64,000 bases of DNA from positions 2,232,001 to 2,296,000 of the forward strand of contig NZ_LT629692.1 of assembly GCF_900100885.1 (NCBI RefSeq), in the 5' to 3' direction. This document shows, one piece after another, positions 58,058-64,000 of the stretch (positions within the stretch are counted from its first letter, which is position 1; every line of letters starts with the position of its first letter). A model generated the notes under the pieces. The model worked only from the letters and a program-made list of their open reading frames with translations, was not told where the DNA came from and did not search any database. The position numbers were made by a program, and so were the translations under genes. This DNA comes from Microbacterium pygmaeum. Lineage in GTDB: Bacteria; Actinomycetota; Actinomycetes; Actinomycetales; Microbacteriaceae.

Positions 58058-58869
58058 GATTCCTCCTTCGCGCCGCCGCCGGCGGTGCCCGATCCCGTTG
58101 CGGAGTCCTCGCCGACGAGGGCGAGGAAGACGTCCTCCAGGCTCGGCTGCTTCTGGATGTACCCGACCTGAGCGGGGGGCAGAAGGCGCTTGAGCTCGCC
58201 CAGGGTGCCGTCGACCAGGATGCGTCCCTGATGCAGGATGGCGATCCGGTCGGCCAGCTGCTCGGCCTCGTCCAGGTACTGCGTCGTCAGGAGCACGGTG
58301 GTGCCACGCTCGGCGAGCGTCTTCACCGTGTTCCACACCTCGATGCGCGCCTGCGGGTCGAGGCCCGTCGTCGGCTCGTCCAGGAAGATCACCGGCGGGT
58401 CGCCGATGAGGCTCATCGCGATGTCGAGGCGACGCCGCATGCCGCCCGAGTAGGTGCCGGCGCGCCTCCCTCCGGCCTCGGTGAGGGAGAACCGTGAGAG
58501 CAGGTCGTCGGCGATCCGGCCGGGGTCGGCGAGGTGGCGCAGCCGCGCGACGAGGATCAGGTTCTCGCGGCCGGTGAGCACCTCGTCCACCGCGGCGAAC
58601 TGGCCGGTGAGGCTGATCGTCTCGCGCACGGATTGGGGCTGCGTCGAGACGTCGAATCCGCCGACCGACGCCGTACCGGCATCCGCCTTCAGCAGGGTGG
58701 AGAGGATGCGCACCACCGTGGTCTTGCCGGCACCGTTGGAGCCCAGCAGCGCGAAGATGGTGCCCCGCGCCACGTCGAAGTCGACGCCGCGCAGGACCTG
58801 CAGCTCCTTGAAGGACTTCTCCAGGCCCCGCACACGGATCGCCGGTACGGAGACGGGAACGTCGCTCAT
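58054..58869 (-). CDS. ABC exporter ATP-binding protein (DrrA-like)
   Basis: A 271-residue ATPase. Walker A is LLGSNGAGKTT (about 41-51), the signature is YSGGMRRRLDIA, and Walker B is VIFLDEPTTGLDPQAR, with a C-terminal accessory tail (PSLEDVFLALVG). This is the daunorubicin-resistance DrrA subfamily. Coupled by overlaps to the permease and the DUF1048 gene. Confidence 0.92.
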   Translation of the reverse strand: MSDVPVSVPAIRVRGLEKSFKELQVLRGVDFDVARGTIFALLGSNGAGKTTVVRILSTLLKADAGTASVGGFDVSTQPQSVRETISLTGQFAAVDEVLTGRENLILVARLRHLADPGRIADDLLSRFSLTEAGGRRAGTYSGGMRRRLDIAMSLIGDPPVIFLDEPTTGLDPQARIEVWNTVKTLAERGTTVLLTTQYLDEAEQLADRIAILHQGRILVDGTLGELKRLLPPAQVGYIQKQPSLEDVFLALVGEDSATGSGTAGGGAKEES

Positions 58870-59258
58870 GAGTCCGACGACCCTTCTGCGTTCTCGGCAT
58901 TCGCGATCGCATCGCTCAGCCGGGCACGCTCCTTGTCGATCCACTGTCGGCCTGCGTAGGCCTGCACGAAGCTCTCCCCGAACTCCACCGGATCCGTGCC
59001 GACGATCTCGCGGATCGGCGTGCCGTCGATGGCCGCCCGCTCCCAGAGGTCTGCCAGGTCGCCGACCATCGTGACGAGGGTCTCGCCGTCGAGGTAGCCG
59101 CCGTAGTACATGAAGTACCGCTGATACGCTTTCGCCGCGACTCTGTACGGCTCGGGCAGCGCGTCCATGCGCGCCATGCTCTGCTTGTACTGCTTCTTCT
59201 GCTCGAGCGAGCCGGTGAGGGTCTCGAGCCATTTCGTTGCGGTCGTCTTGGCCGACAT
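58866..59258 (-). CDS. DUF1048 domain protein
   Basis: A 130-residue mostly helical protein: KQYKQSMARMDALPEPYRVAAKAYQRYF at residues about 20-48, then DLADLWERAAIDGTPIREIVGTDPVEF. This family is regularly encoded between PadR repressors and ABC exporters in Firmicutes and Actinobacteria; function unknown. ATG 59258 is chosen since AAGGAGG lies 9 bases upstream, against 3 bases for a GTG at 59264. Confidence 0.82.
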   Translation of the reverse strand: MSAKTTATKWLETLTGSLEQKKQYKQSMARMDALPEPYRVAAKAYQRYFMYYGGYLDGETLVTMVGDLADLWERAAIDGTPIREIVGTDPVEFGESFVQAYAGRQWIDKERARLSDAIANAENAEGSSDS

Positions 59259-59260
59259 GA

Positions 59261-59605
59261 TCACTTGCCTCCTTCAGGGAGCTGTTCGGTGCGAAGCTTG
59301 TCGATGCGTTCCTGGAGGAAGCTCCACGTCCCCCAGAACTCATCGAGGTAGTCGGTTCCTGCCGCGCTGAGCGAGTAGACCTTGCGCGGCGGGCCCTTCT
59401 CGGACGCCACCTTCTCGACGTCGACGAGGCCTTTCTGCTCGATCCGGATCAGCAGCGCGTAGATGGTGCCCTCGGCGATGTCGGCGAAGCCTTCATCGCG
59501 CAGCCAGGTCGTGATCTCGTACCCGTACGCCGGCTGGCGTGCGAGGATCGCGAGCACGATCCCCTCGAGGGTGCCCTTGAGCATCTCGGTCGCCTGCTTG
59601 CCCAT
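59261..59605 (-). CDS. PadR family transcriptional regulator
   Basis: A 114-residue winged-helix repressor: EMLKGTLEGIVLAILARQPAYGYEI, LRDEGFADIAEGTIYALLIRIEQKGLV, GPPRKVYSLSAAGTDYL, then a dimer helix (WSFLQERIDKL). ATG 59605 is preferred; a GTG at 59623 would add six residues. First gene of the operon with DUF1048 and the ABC exporter; PadR proteins of this layout repress the exporter until drug binds. Confidence 0.87.
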   Translation of the reverse strand: MGKQATEMLKGTLEGIVLAILARQPAYGYEITTWLRDEGFADIAEGTIYALLIRIEQKGLVDVEKVASEKGPPRKVYSLSAAGTDYLDEFWGTWSFLQERIDKLRTEQLPEGGK

Positions 59606-59624
59606 AGCTGCACTTCCGTCCACT

Positions 59625-59664
59625 ACTCAGTGATACTGACTACCACTACATAGTAGCGCTGAGT
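59625..59664 (-). promoter_or_regulatory. Putative PadR operator and promoter
   Basis: ACTCAG (59625-59630) and CTGAGT (59659-59664) are inverted; between them CTAC-ATA-GTAG (59646-59656) is a second dyad. On the minus strand the inner dyad contains TACTAT, a good -10. The region is markedly AT-richer than its flanks. Confidence 0.45.
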
Positions 59665-59685
59665 ACCAGAGATGCAAGCATCGAA

Positions 59686-59724
59686 AAGCGGATGCCGCGA
59701 CCCGATGGGCCACGGCATCCGCTT
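59686..59724 (-). terminator. Hairpin after the metallo-hydrolase gene
   Basis: AAGCGGATGCCG (59686-59697) pairs with CGGCATCCGCTT (59713-59724), a perfect 12-bp stem, 13 bases beyond the stop of the minus-strand gene at 59738. On the minus strand a short T-rich stretch (TTTTCG) follows, as in an intrinsic terminator. Confidence 0.7.
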
Positions 59725-59737
59725 CCGGTCGACCGAC

Positions 59738-60376
59738 TCAGATGTCGATCGACTCGTCGGGCTCGAGGTCGAAGAACTCGCCGCCGTTCTGCTCGGTCGC
59801 CCAGCGCAGCCGTGCGCGCCCCATGTTGCGGCCGATCACCGAGAGCGTCATGTCGTGCGCGGCGAACGCCTGTCGGGGCTTCACCGCGAGGACGAAGTCC
59901 ATCGCGTCGCCGATCTTCAGCCACGGCGCGCCCACGGGGGCGGCCAGCAGCTTCACATCGACGCCCTTCGGCACCGCGTAGGAGTCTCCGGGGTAGTAGA
60001 AGTCGCCGTTGACCAGCACCCCGACATTGTCGACGACGGGGATGCTCTCGTGGATGACGGCGTGTGTTCCGCCGAAGAAGGTGAGCGCGAACGGGTCCAG
60101 TGCCAGGGTGTCGCCGGGGTGCACGACGGTGATCTCGTACCCTGCGGCGGCCTGAACGACTCCTTCCGGGCCGTAGATCGGCACATCCGGCGCGTACTTG
60201 CGCAGACGGTCGAGGTGATCGGGTGTCCAATGGTCGGCATGCTCGTGGGTGATCACGATCCCGACCAGGTCACCGAGGTCATCGAGGGGTGAGGTGAACG
60301 ATCCCGGATCGATGATCAGCGTGTTCCCGGAGTCGCGGATGGTCAGTGCGGCGTGTTCGTGCTTGGTGACTCGCAT
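59738..60376 (-). CDS. MBL-fold metal-dependent hydrolase
   Basis: A 212-residue metallo-beta-lactamase-fold protein. The metal motif is ITHEHADHW (His44, His46, Asp48, His49); a further ligand is expected in GDFYYPGDSY and in QAFAAHDM near the end. The fold branch resembles UPF0173/UlaG-type hydrolases of unknown substrate. ATG 60376 is used because the upstream frame lacks a ribosome site. Neighbour of tRNA-Glu on the other strand, without clear link. Confidence 0.82.
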   Translation of the reverse strand: MRVTKHEHAALTIRDSGNTLIIDPGSFTSPLDDLGDLVGIVITHEHADHWTPDHLDRLRKYAPDVPIYGPEGVVQAAAGYEITVVHPGDTLALDPFALTFFGGTHAVIHESIPVVDNVGVLVNGDFYYPGDSYAVPKGVDVKLLAAPVGAPWLKIGDAMDFVLAVKPRQAFAAHDMTLSVIGRNMGRARLRWATEQNGGEFFDLEPDESIDI

Positions 60377-60483
60377 GCCTCGAGTCAATCGGTCCGAACC
60401 GTTGCTGAGCAACCGCTTGACGGGCCCGCGACGATTTGTCCACGGCGGCGGCCACATGGCATACTTATACGGTTGTCTTGTGC

Positions 60484-60556
60484 GGCCCCATCGTATAGAG
60501 GCCTAGTACGCCGCCCTCTCACGGCGGTAACGCGGGTTCGAATCCCGCTGGGGTCA
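60484..60556 (+). tRNA. tRNA-Glu (anticodon CTC)
   Basis: A 73-base cloverleaf: GGCCCCA pairs with TGGGGTC (one G-T), discriminator A, CCA not encoded. Anticodon stem CCGCC/GGCGG around CTCTCAC gives CTC for GAG. T arm GCGGG-TTCGAAT-CCCGC. An AT-rich stretch with TACTTATACGG at about 60463-60473 may be its promoter. A T-tailed terminator follows. Confidence 0.97.
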
Positions 60557-60562
60557 CAAACG

Positions 60563-60592
60563 AAAACCCCCGGGTCATGCCCGGGGGTTTTT
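60563..60592 (+). terminator. Rho-independent terminator after tRNA-Glu
   Basis: AAAACCCCCGGG (60563-60574), loop TCATG, CCCGGGGGTTTT (60580-60591) with a further T: a 12-bp stem with T-run. Confidence 0.92.
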
Positions 60593-60725
60593 GCGGCACC
60601 AGGGAGCCGGCGCCCGCCGGAATGCATCGAATCCGGATCGTCTCAGGCAGTGACGGCAGTCGATCTCTGCCCTAGCGTTGAGCGACGGCGTCGGGTCACG
60701 GATGCCCTCGAGGGGGGATGGACCC

Positions 60726-61769
60726 ATGACGAAGGACGATGCGTCCGCGAAGGCGCGGGCGCTGGGCGCGCAGTCGCGACCGCGGCCCGCGCGCGACCTC
60801 GCGGCGGAGGCGCAGGAGCACGCGGGTGTGCGTGCAGCCTTCGTGAAGAACACGCTGACCAAGCTGCCCCTGATCGGCGTGCTGGTGATCACCATCAACC
60901 TCTTCGTGCAGGTGCGTGGAGACGTCGGTCTCGCCGTTGCGGTGGCCCAGAACCTCACCTTCGGCGGTCTGCTCGTGGTCGTGCTGCTCAACCTCGCGAT
61001 CTACATCATGGTGGGCATCATGGTGGCGGCAATGCCTCTGGTATTCGACTCCGACTACAACTTCTGGACACGGGTCGTCGGCACCGCGATGGTGGTGCTG
61101 CTGGGGGCCGTGATCTTCTGCACGGCGCCCTGGGTACTCCTGGCGGGACTGGTCGTCGTGTTCATCGTGATCGGAATCACCGTGATGCACAGGTACCGCA
61201 CACCGGAGGAACCGCTCACCGCCGAATCGATCAAGACGGTTCTGCAGCATGCCAAACCGCCGACCGATTCCGTCCTGCGCACACTCTGGGCGCAAGGGCG
61301 CGCCATGCTCCGGCTGATCTCGCCCGGCTCAGTGCCGCCGACCCCGGTCGAGCAGGCGATCCAGACCGAACCCAAGCCGTTCGCAGCCGTGGCCGACGAG
61401 TGGAACGCCCGAACGGTCGCGATCAACGATCCACGGTCGAAATCGATCACCCGGCTGGCCTTCGTCGGCATCATCGGGTTCGTCACACTGTTCGGCATCA
61501 CGATCTTGACCCAGCCGATCCGGTTCGCGCCGCTCGAACTCGTCTCGATCGACGGCGCCCCTGCCCAGCCCGGTTTCGTCCTCATGCAAGGTTCGAACGG
61601 CGTCTTCGTTCCCGACCCGTGGGGGACCGCGCAATTCGTCTCCACCGATGACGTCACCTCACGCGAGCTGTGCGACGACACACCGCAGTGGTGGTCGGTA
61701 TCGGTACTGGACACGCTCTCACCCGGTGAGATGAGCGGCCCTGACTGCACCGTGCTCGGCGCGAGATGA
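60726..61769 (+). CDS. Multi-pass membrane protein, unknown function
   Basis: A 347-residue protein. Residues 1-45 are charged (KARALGAQSRPRPARDLAAEA); four hydrophobic helices lie at about 50-165, then a polar domain of about 85 residues, then one helix (about 250-268) and an outside C-terminal domain with two Cys (RELCDDTPQWW, GPDCTVLG). GGGGGG lies 10 bases upstream of ATG 60726; TAGCGT at 60673-60678 is a possible -10. No family recognised. Confidence 0.6.
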   Translation: MTKDDASAKARALGAQSRPRPARDLAAEAQEHAGVRAAFVKNTLTKLPLIGVLVITINLFVQVRGDVGLAVAVAQNLTFGGLLVVVLLNLAIYIMVGIMVAAMPLVFDSDYNFWTRVVGTAMVVLLGAVIFCTAPWVLLAGLVVVFIVIGITVMHRYRTPEEPLTAESIKTVLQHAKPPTDSVLRTLWAQGRAMLRLISPGSVPPTPVEQAIQTEPKPFAAVADEWNARTVAINDPRSKSITRLAFVGIIGFVTLFGITILTQPIRFAPLELVSIDGAPAQPGFVLMQGSNGVFVPDPWGTAQFVSTDDVTSRELCDDTPQWWSVSVLDTLSPGEMSGPDCTVLGAR

Positions 61770-61788
61770 GTGGTGACACCCACTCATC
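61765..61788. terminator. Hairpin at the convergent 3' ends
   Basis: GATGAGTGG (61765-61773) pairs with CCACTCATC (61780-61788), 9 bp with a 6-base loop; the stop codon of the membrane protein gene lies inside the left arm. It sits between two convergent genes. Confidence 0.5.
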
Positions 61789-61813
61789 AGGCGTTCTCGT
61801 CACGCCGCCGGGA

Positions 61814-63742
61814 TCATCCCCAGATCGCGGCGAGTCGAGCCGTCGTCGGCAGAGGTGCGAGCCGATCGAGATCGGAGACGGTCACGCCGCCGAGTGCACT
61901 GAAGCCTGAACGGGCCGACGTGCTCAGCGAGTTCAGCACCTGAGTGAACGAATAGGCGGGGGAGATGGAGCCCGCCACCAGCGAGTCCGAGACGCGAACG
62001 CCCGTCCACGTGCCGTGCAGCATGTTGGCGAGGCTGATCGGGTCCCCTCCGGAGAACATCGGGTAGCGCAGCTGACCGGTCGCGCCGCCGAAGAACGCCG
62101 AATGCGTGATCGATCCGCCGCTGTTGCCGCCGGCCATGATGCCCTGATCCGACGACTGGAACAGCACCGAATCCTCGATGGTCACATTCCCGATCGTGCC
62201 GCTGCCCGAGGTCGTCACGAACTGCAAGGTGTCGCAGTGGCCGGTGGCGCCGTTGAGCTTGTAGTGCGGCGCGGCGTAGAAGCCGGAGAATCGCAGACCG
62301 TCGACGCTGTACCCGCCGGCGGACTTCACCTCGACGCGGTCGTAGTCCACGCCGTGCACGGCCTCGGGTCCGGCGACGACCTCGACGATCTCGACGTTCC
62401 TCACGCCGTTGCCGCCGTTGGCGGTGATCAGCAGTCGCGGGACTTTCGAGTAGCCGATCGCCATCGACTCGGAGTTGCGGATCATCACGGGCTGCGCGGA
62501 GAAGTCGATGCCGATGATCGACACGCCGTTGACGCCGACGAAGGAGACGCCCGATCCGGCGCCGATCTTCACGGTACCCACGCCGGTGCAGGCGCTCACG
62601 AGAATGCGAGAGGAGCGGGTCGCACTGCCAATGTTCTGGAGCACGCCCTTGGCGCTGGACGTGGCGCCGTTGCCGCCGGCGATGGTGCCGGGCGCGACGC
62701 AGATGACGACGGGATCCGACGTCTTGGCGGCCGCGACGATGGCGGTGGAGATGGCCGTCCACGTTGCCGCGACGTTCACGCGTCGGGCGGCGTCGGCGCG
62801 GGGCGTGCTCTGCGGCCAGTGAGTCCCGTTCGGCCCGTACACCGCGGGCTGCGCGGGCGCGGGGCTGGGCGCTGCATCGGGTGCGGCCGGCGCCACGCTG
62901 GGGCTCGGCGAGGGAGCGGGCGGTGCGACCGTCGGTGCGGCCGAGGGCGCGGGCGGTGCCACGGACGGCTCGGGCGACGGGGAAGCCGGAGGCTCGGGCG
63001 ACGGCGCGGCGGTCGGCTCGGGCTCGGCAACGACCGGCGGCTCCGGCTCTTCTGCCGGCGGCTCCGTCGTCGGGGTCGGCTCCGGAACGGCCGGCACCGT
63101 GGGCAGAGGGGTCGGAGGGCTGATCGCGGTGTCCGCGGTGCTCGTGAACACGACATCCACCAGGAAGCTGTGCGCATCGGCCCCGTCGGAGGGGAATGCG
63201 CTCGTGCTGCGGTATCGGTAGACGCCCGCATCCTTGGCGAGCGCGATGCCCTCCACAGTCCGCGCCCGGTCGAACACATCAGCGCTGACCGGCATGCGTC
63301 CGTTCGAATCGAAGACGCTCACGGTGTAGGTGGAACCAGCGGCGAGTTCGACGTTCACGGGAATCGTCCGCCAGCCGACCGGCGCCGACGGGTTCACCGT
63401 GACGCGCTGCAGCAGCGCGCCGGTGCTCGACCACACCGATGCGCTCGTGACGCCCGAGTTGGTCGCGTTCTGGTAGAACTGCACACCGGAGAGGGTGCCG
63501 GTCGTGGTGGGGGAGAAGGTCAGCCCGAGCTCGGCCTTGCTCGTGTCGGTGTGCGCGAGGATCTGCGGAGTGCTCGTGTCGGAGATCACCCCCACCGGCG
63601 CCGCGGCGGACGCGGCTGCGGGCGCAGCGATACTCGCCGCGATCGTGGCGGCGAGCGAGACTGCGGCGATCGCGAACCGCCTCCGTCGGCGGTCGTGCAT
63701 GCGCGGCGGAGTCGTGACGGTGGGGGCGTCGGGAGTGGTCAT
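61814..63742 (-). CDS. Secreted DUF4082 and beta-helix protein
   Basis: A 642-residue exported protein. A long signal (RRRRR at 18-22, hydrophobic core, cut near ASAA at about 48) leads to a DUF4082 beta-sandwich (about 60-200: LSGVQFYQNATNSG, SVWSSTGALL, GWRTIPV). Next comes a Pro/Ala/Ser/Glu linker of about 100 residues (about 205-300), typical of cell-wall-crossing spacers. The C-terminal part (about 320-642) is a right-handed parallel beta-helix with repeated N-x-x-I-x-D turns (GVNGVSIIGIDFS, VRNVEIVEVVAG, GNVTIEDSVLFQS). Beta-helix proteins often bind or cleave polysaccharide. No sortase motif is seen. ATG 63742 starts the gene. Confidence 0.82.
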   Translation of the reverse strand: MTTPDAPTVTTPPRMHDRRRRRFAIAAVSLAATIAASIAAPAAASAAAPVGVISDTSTPQILAHTDTSKAELGLTFSPTTTGTLSGVQFYQNATNSGVTSASVWSSTGALLQRVTVNPSAPVGWRTIPVNVELAAGSTYTVSVFDSNGRMPVSADVFDRARTVEGIALAKDAGVYRYRSTSAFPSDGADAHSFLVDVVFTSTADTAISPPTPLPTVPAVPEPTPTTEPPAEEPEPPVVAEPEPTAAPSPEPPASPSPEPSVAPPAPSAAPTVAPPAPSPSPSVAPAAPDAAPSPAPAQPAVYGPNGTHWPQSTPRADAARRVNVAATWTAISTAIVAAAKTSDPVVICVAPGTIAGGNGATSSAKGVLQNIGSATRSSRILVSACTGVGTVKIGAGSGVSFVGVNGVSIIGIDFSAQPVMIRNSESMAIGYSKVPRLLITANGGNGVRNVEIVEVVAGPEAVHGVDYDRVEVKSAGGYSVDGLRFSGFYAAPHYKLNGATGHCDTLQFVTTSGSGTIGNVTIEDSVLFQSSDQGIMAGGNSGGSITHSAFFGGATGQLRYPMFSGGDPISLANMLHGTWTGVRVSDSLVAGSISPAYSFTQVLNSLSTSARSGFSALGGVTVSDLDRLAPLPTTARLAAIWG

Positions 63743-64000
63743 CGCGTTTCCTCGTGGCGTGGAGAGCAGGGTGATCAGGACGGAGGGCGCCGGGTGCGCC
63801 CTGAGTGCGGGATGAAGCTCTGGAACGTCCTCGAGGAGGAAGCGGCTACTCGACCTACGAGGTATGCGCACGTCGGCGGGTCGACGATTTCCTCAACCTC
63901 TGGAAACCGGCTTCCCGATCGTCGTGTTAGCAGTGATCCTAGAGGTAACGGATGAGCAACGTGTGACGAATGTGAACAGGAGATGCGTTCCCGCGTGATA
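63743..64000. other. Upstream region of the beta-helix gene
   Basis: 258 bases to the window edge without a gene I can support. On the minus strand TAGGAT (plus 63934-63939) could be a -10, which would give a leader of nearly 190 bases before the beta-helix gene. The far end may hold the 5' part of another unit beyond the window. Confidence 0.3.

Noticed and set aside
59261..59264. GTG 59264 as start of the DUF1048 protein
   Set aside because: It overlaps the padR stop neatly, but the ribosome site is only 3 bases away; ATG 59258 has good spacing.
60410..60483. Integration site at tRNA-Glu
   Set aside because: No integrase gene and no repeat of the tRNA 3' end is seen in the window.

Overview
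The window is very GC-rich (codon third positions are almost all G or C), uses GTG starts freely, and shows gene orders and families typical of Actinobacteria: SipW-type signal peptidase with matching exported proteins, an ECF sigma/RskA-type anti-sigma pair, actinobacterial-type leuB-ilvE-FAH and fruR-fruK-fruA-ptsH blocks, and a GAP-family (SfLAP) membrane protein. A Microbacteriaceae chromosome (Microbacterium or a close relative) is the best guess; this is inference, since no rRNA is present. No phage, insertion sequence, CRISPR array or plasmid backbone is seen, so this is ordinary chromosome with a few accessory cassettes.

Layout. 1-2.2 kb: end of a SipW-type export locus (tail of one gene, two exported proteins, the dedicated signal peptidase). 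2.2-11.9 kb: hydrolase, MFS/TetR divergent pair, a decayed oxidoreductase, a three-gene operon headed by an unrecognised protein, and small membrane or hypothetical genes. 12.1-15 kb: DUF4397 surface protein, sortase-fold lipoprotein, ECF sigma factor and membrane anti-sigma factor in one operon. 15-19.7 kb: lipoprotein, inositol-phosphatase-family enzyme, tRNA-Lys, RNase H, AraC, VOC protein, MarR-controlled MFS exporter. 19.8-25.1 kb: complete 3-hydroxybutyrate/acetoacetate degradation set (dehydrogenase, CoA transferase A+B, thiolase) with an IclR regulator and an alpha/beta hydrolase. 25.1-27.7 kb: methionine ABC importer MetQ-MetN-MetI. 28.7-30.9 kb: trehalose synthesis otsA-otsB. 30.9-36.1 kb: ilvD-ilvB-ilvN-ilvC. 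36.3-43 kb: MpaB-type oxygenase, membrane proteins, serA, TetR plus DHA2 exporter. 43-50.9 kb: leuB, ilvE, FAH-family hydrolase, MFS, class V aminotransferase with divergent LysR, gltX. 51-57.3 kb: tRNA-Gln, a membrane protein, a phosphotransferase, and the fructose PTS operon fruR-fruK-fruA-ptsH. 57.3-59.7 kb: PadR-DUF1048-ABC exporter operon. 59.7-64 kb: metallo-hydrolase, tRNA-Glu, a membrane protein, and a large secreted beta-helix protein.

Themes. Nearly the whole branched-chain amino acid pathway lies here (ilvD, ilvBN, ilvC, leuB, ilvE) with serA between its parts. Central carbon uptake (fructose PTS), ketone-body use and trehalose synthesis surround it. Four exporters sit next to their own repressors (TetR twice, MarR, PadR), and three of these repressor genes have inverted repeats at the expected promoter position; the first TetR pair also has one.

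The most striking sequence-level observation is regulatory: many genes on both strands carry a TANNNT hexamer ending exactly 6 or 7 bases before the start codon, the geometry of leaderless mRNAs, and in three places (ilvD, the VOC gene, gltX) the first three bases of that hexamer are the stop codon of the upstream gene. Other points worth a second look are the sortase-fold lipoprotein lacking the expected catalytic arginine, a patch of atypical codons at the 3' end of ilvD, a 19-bp tandem repeat with a 12-bp hairpin between two operons, and two terminators sharing one long core sequence.
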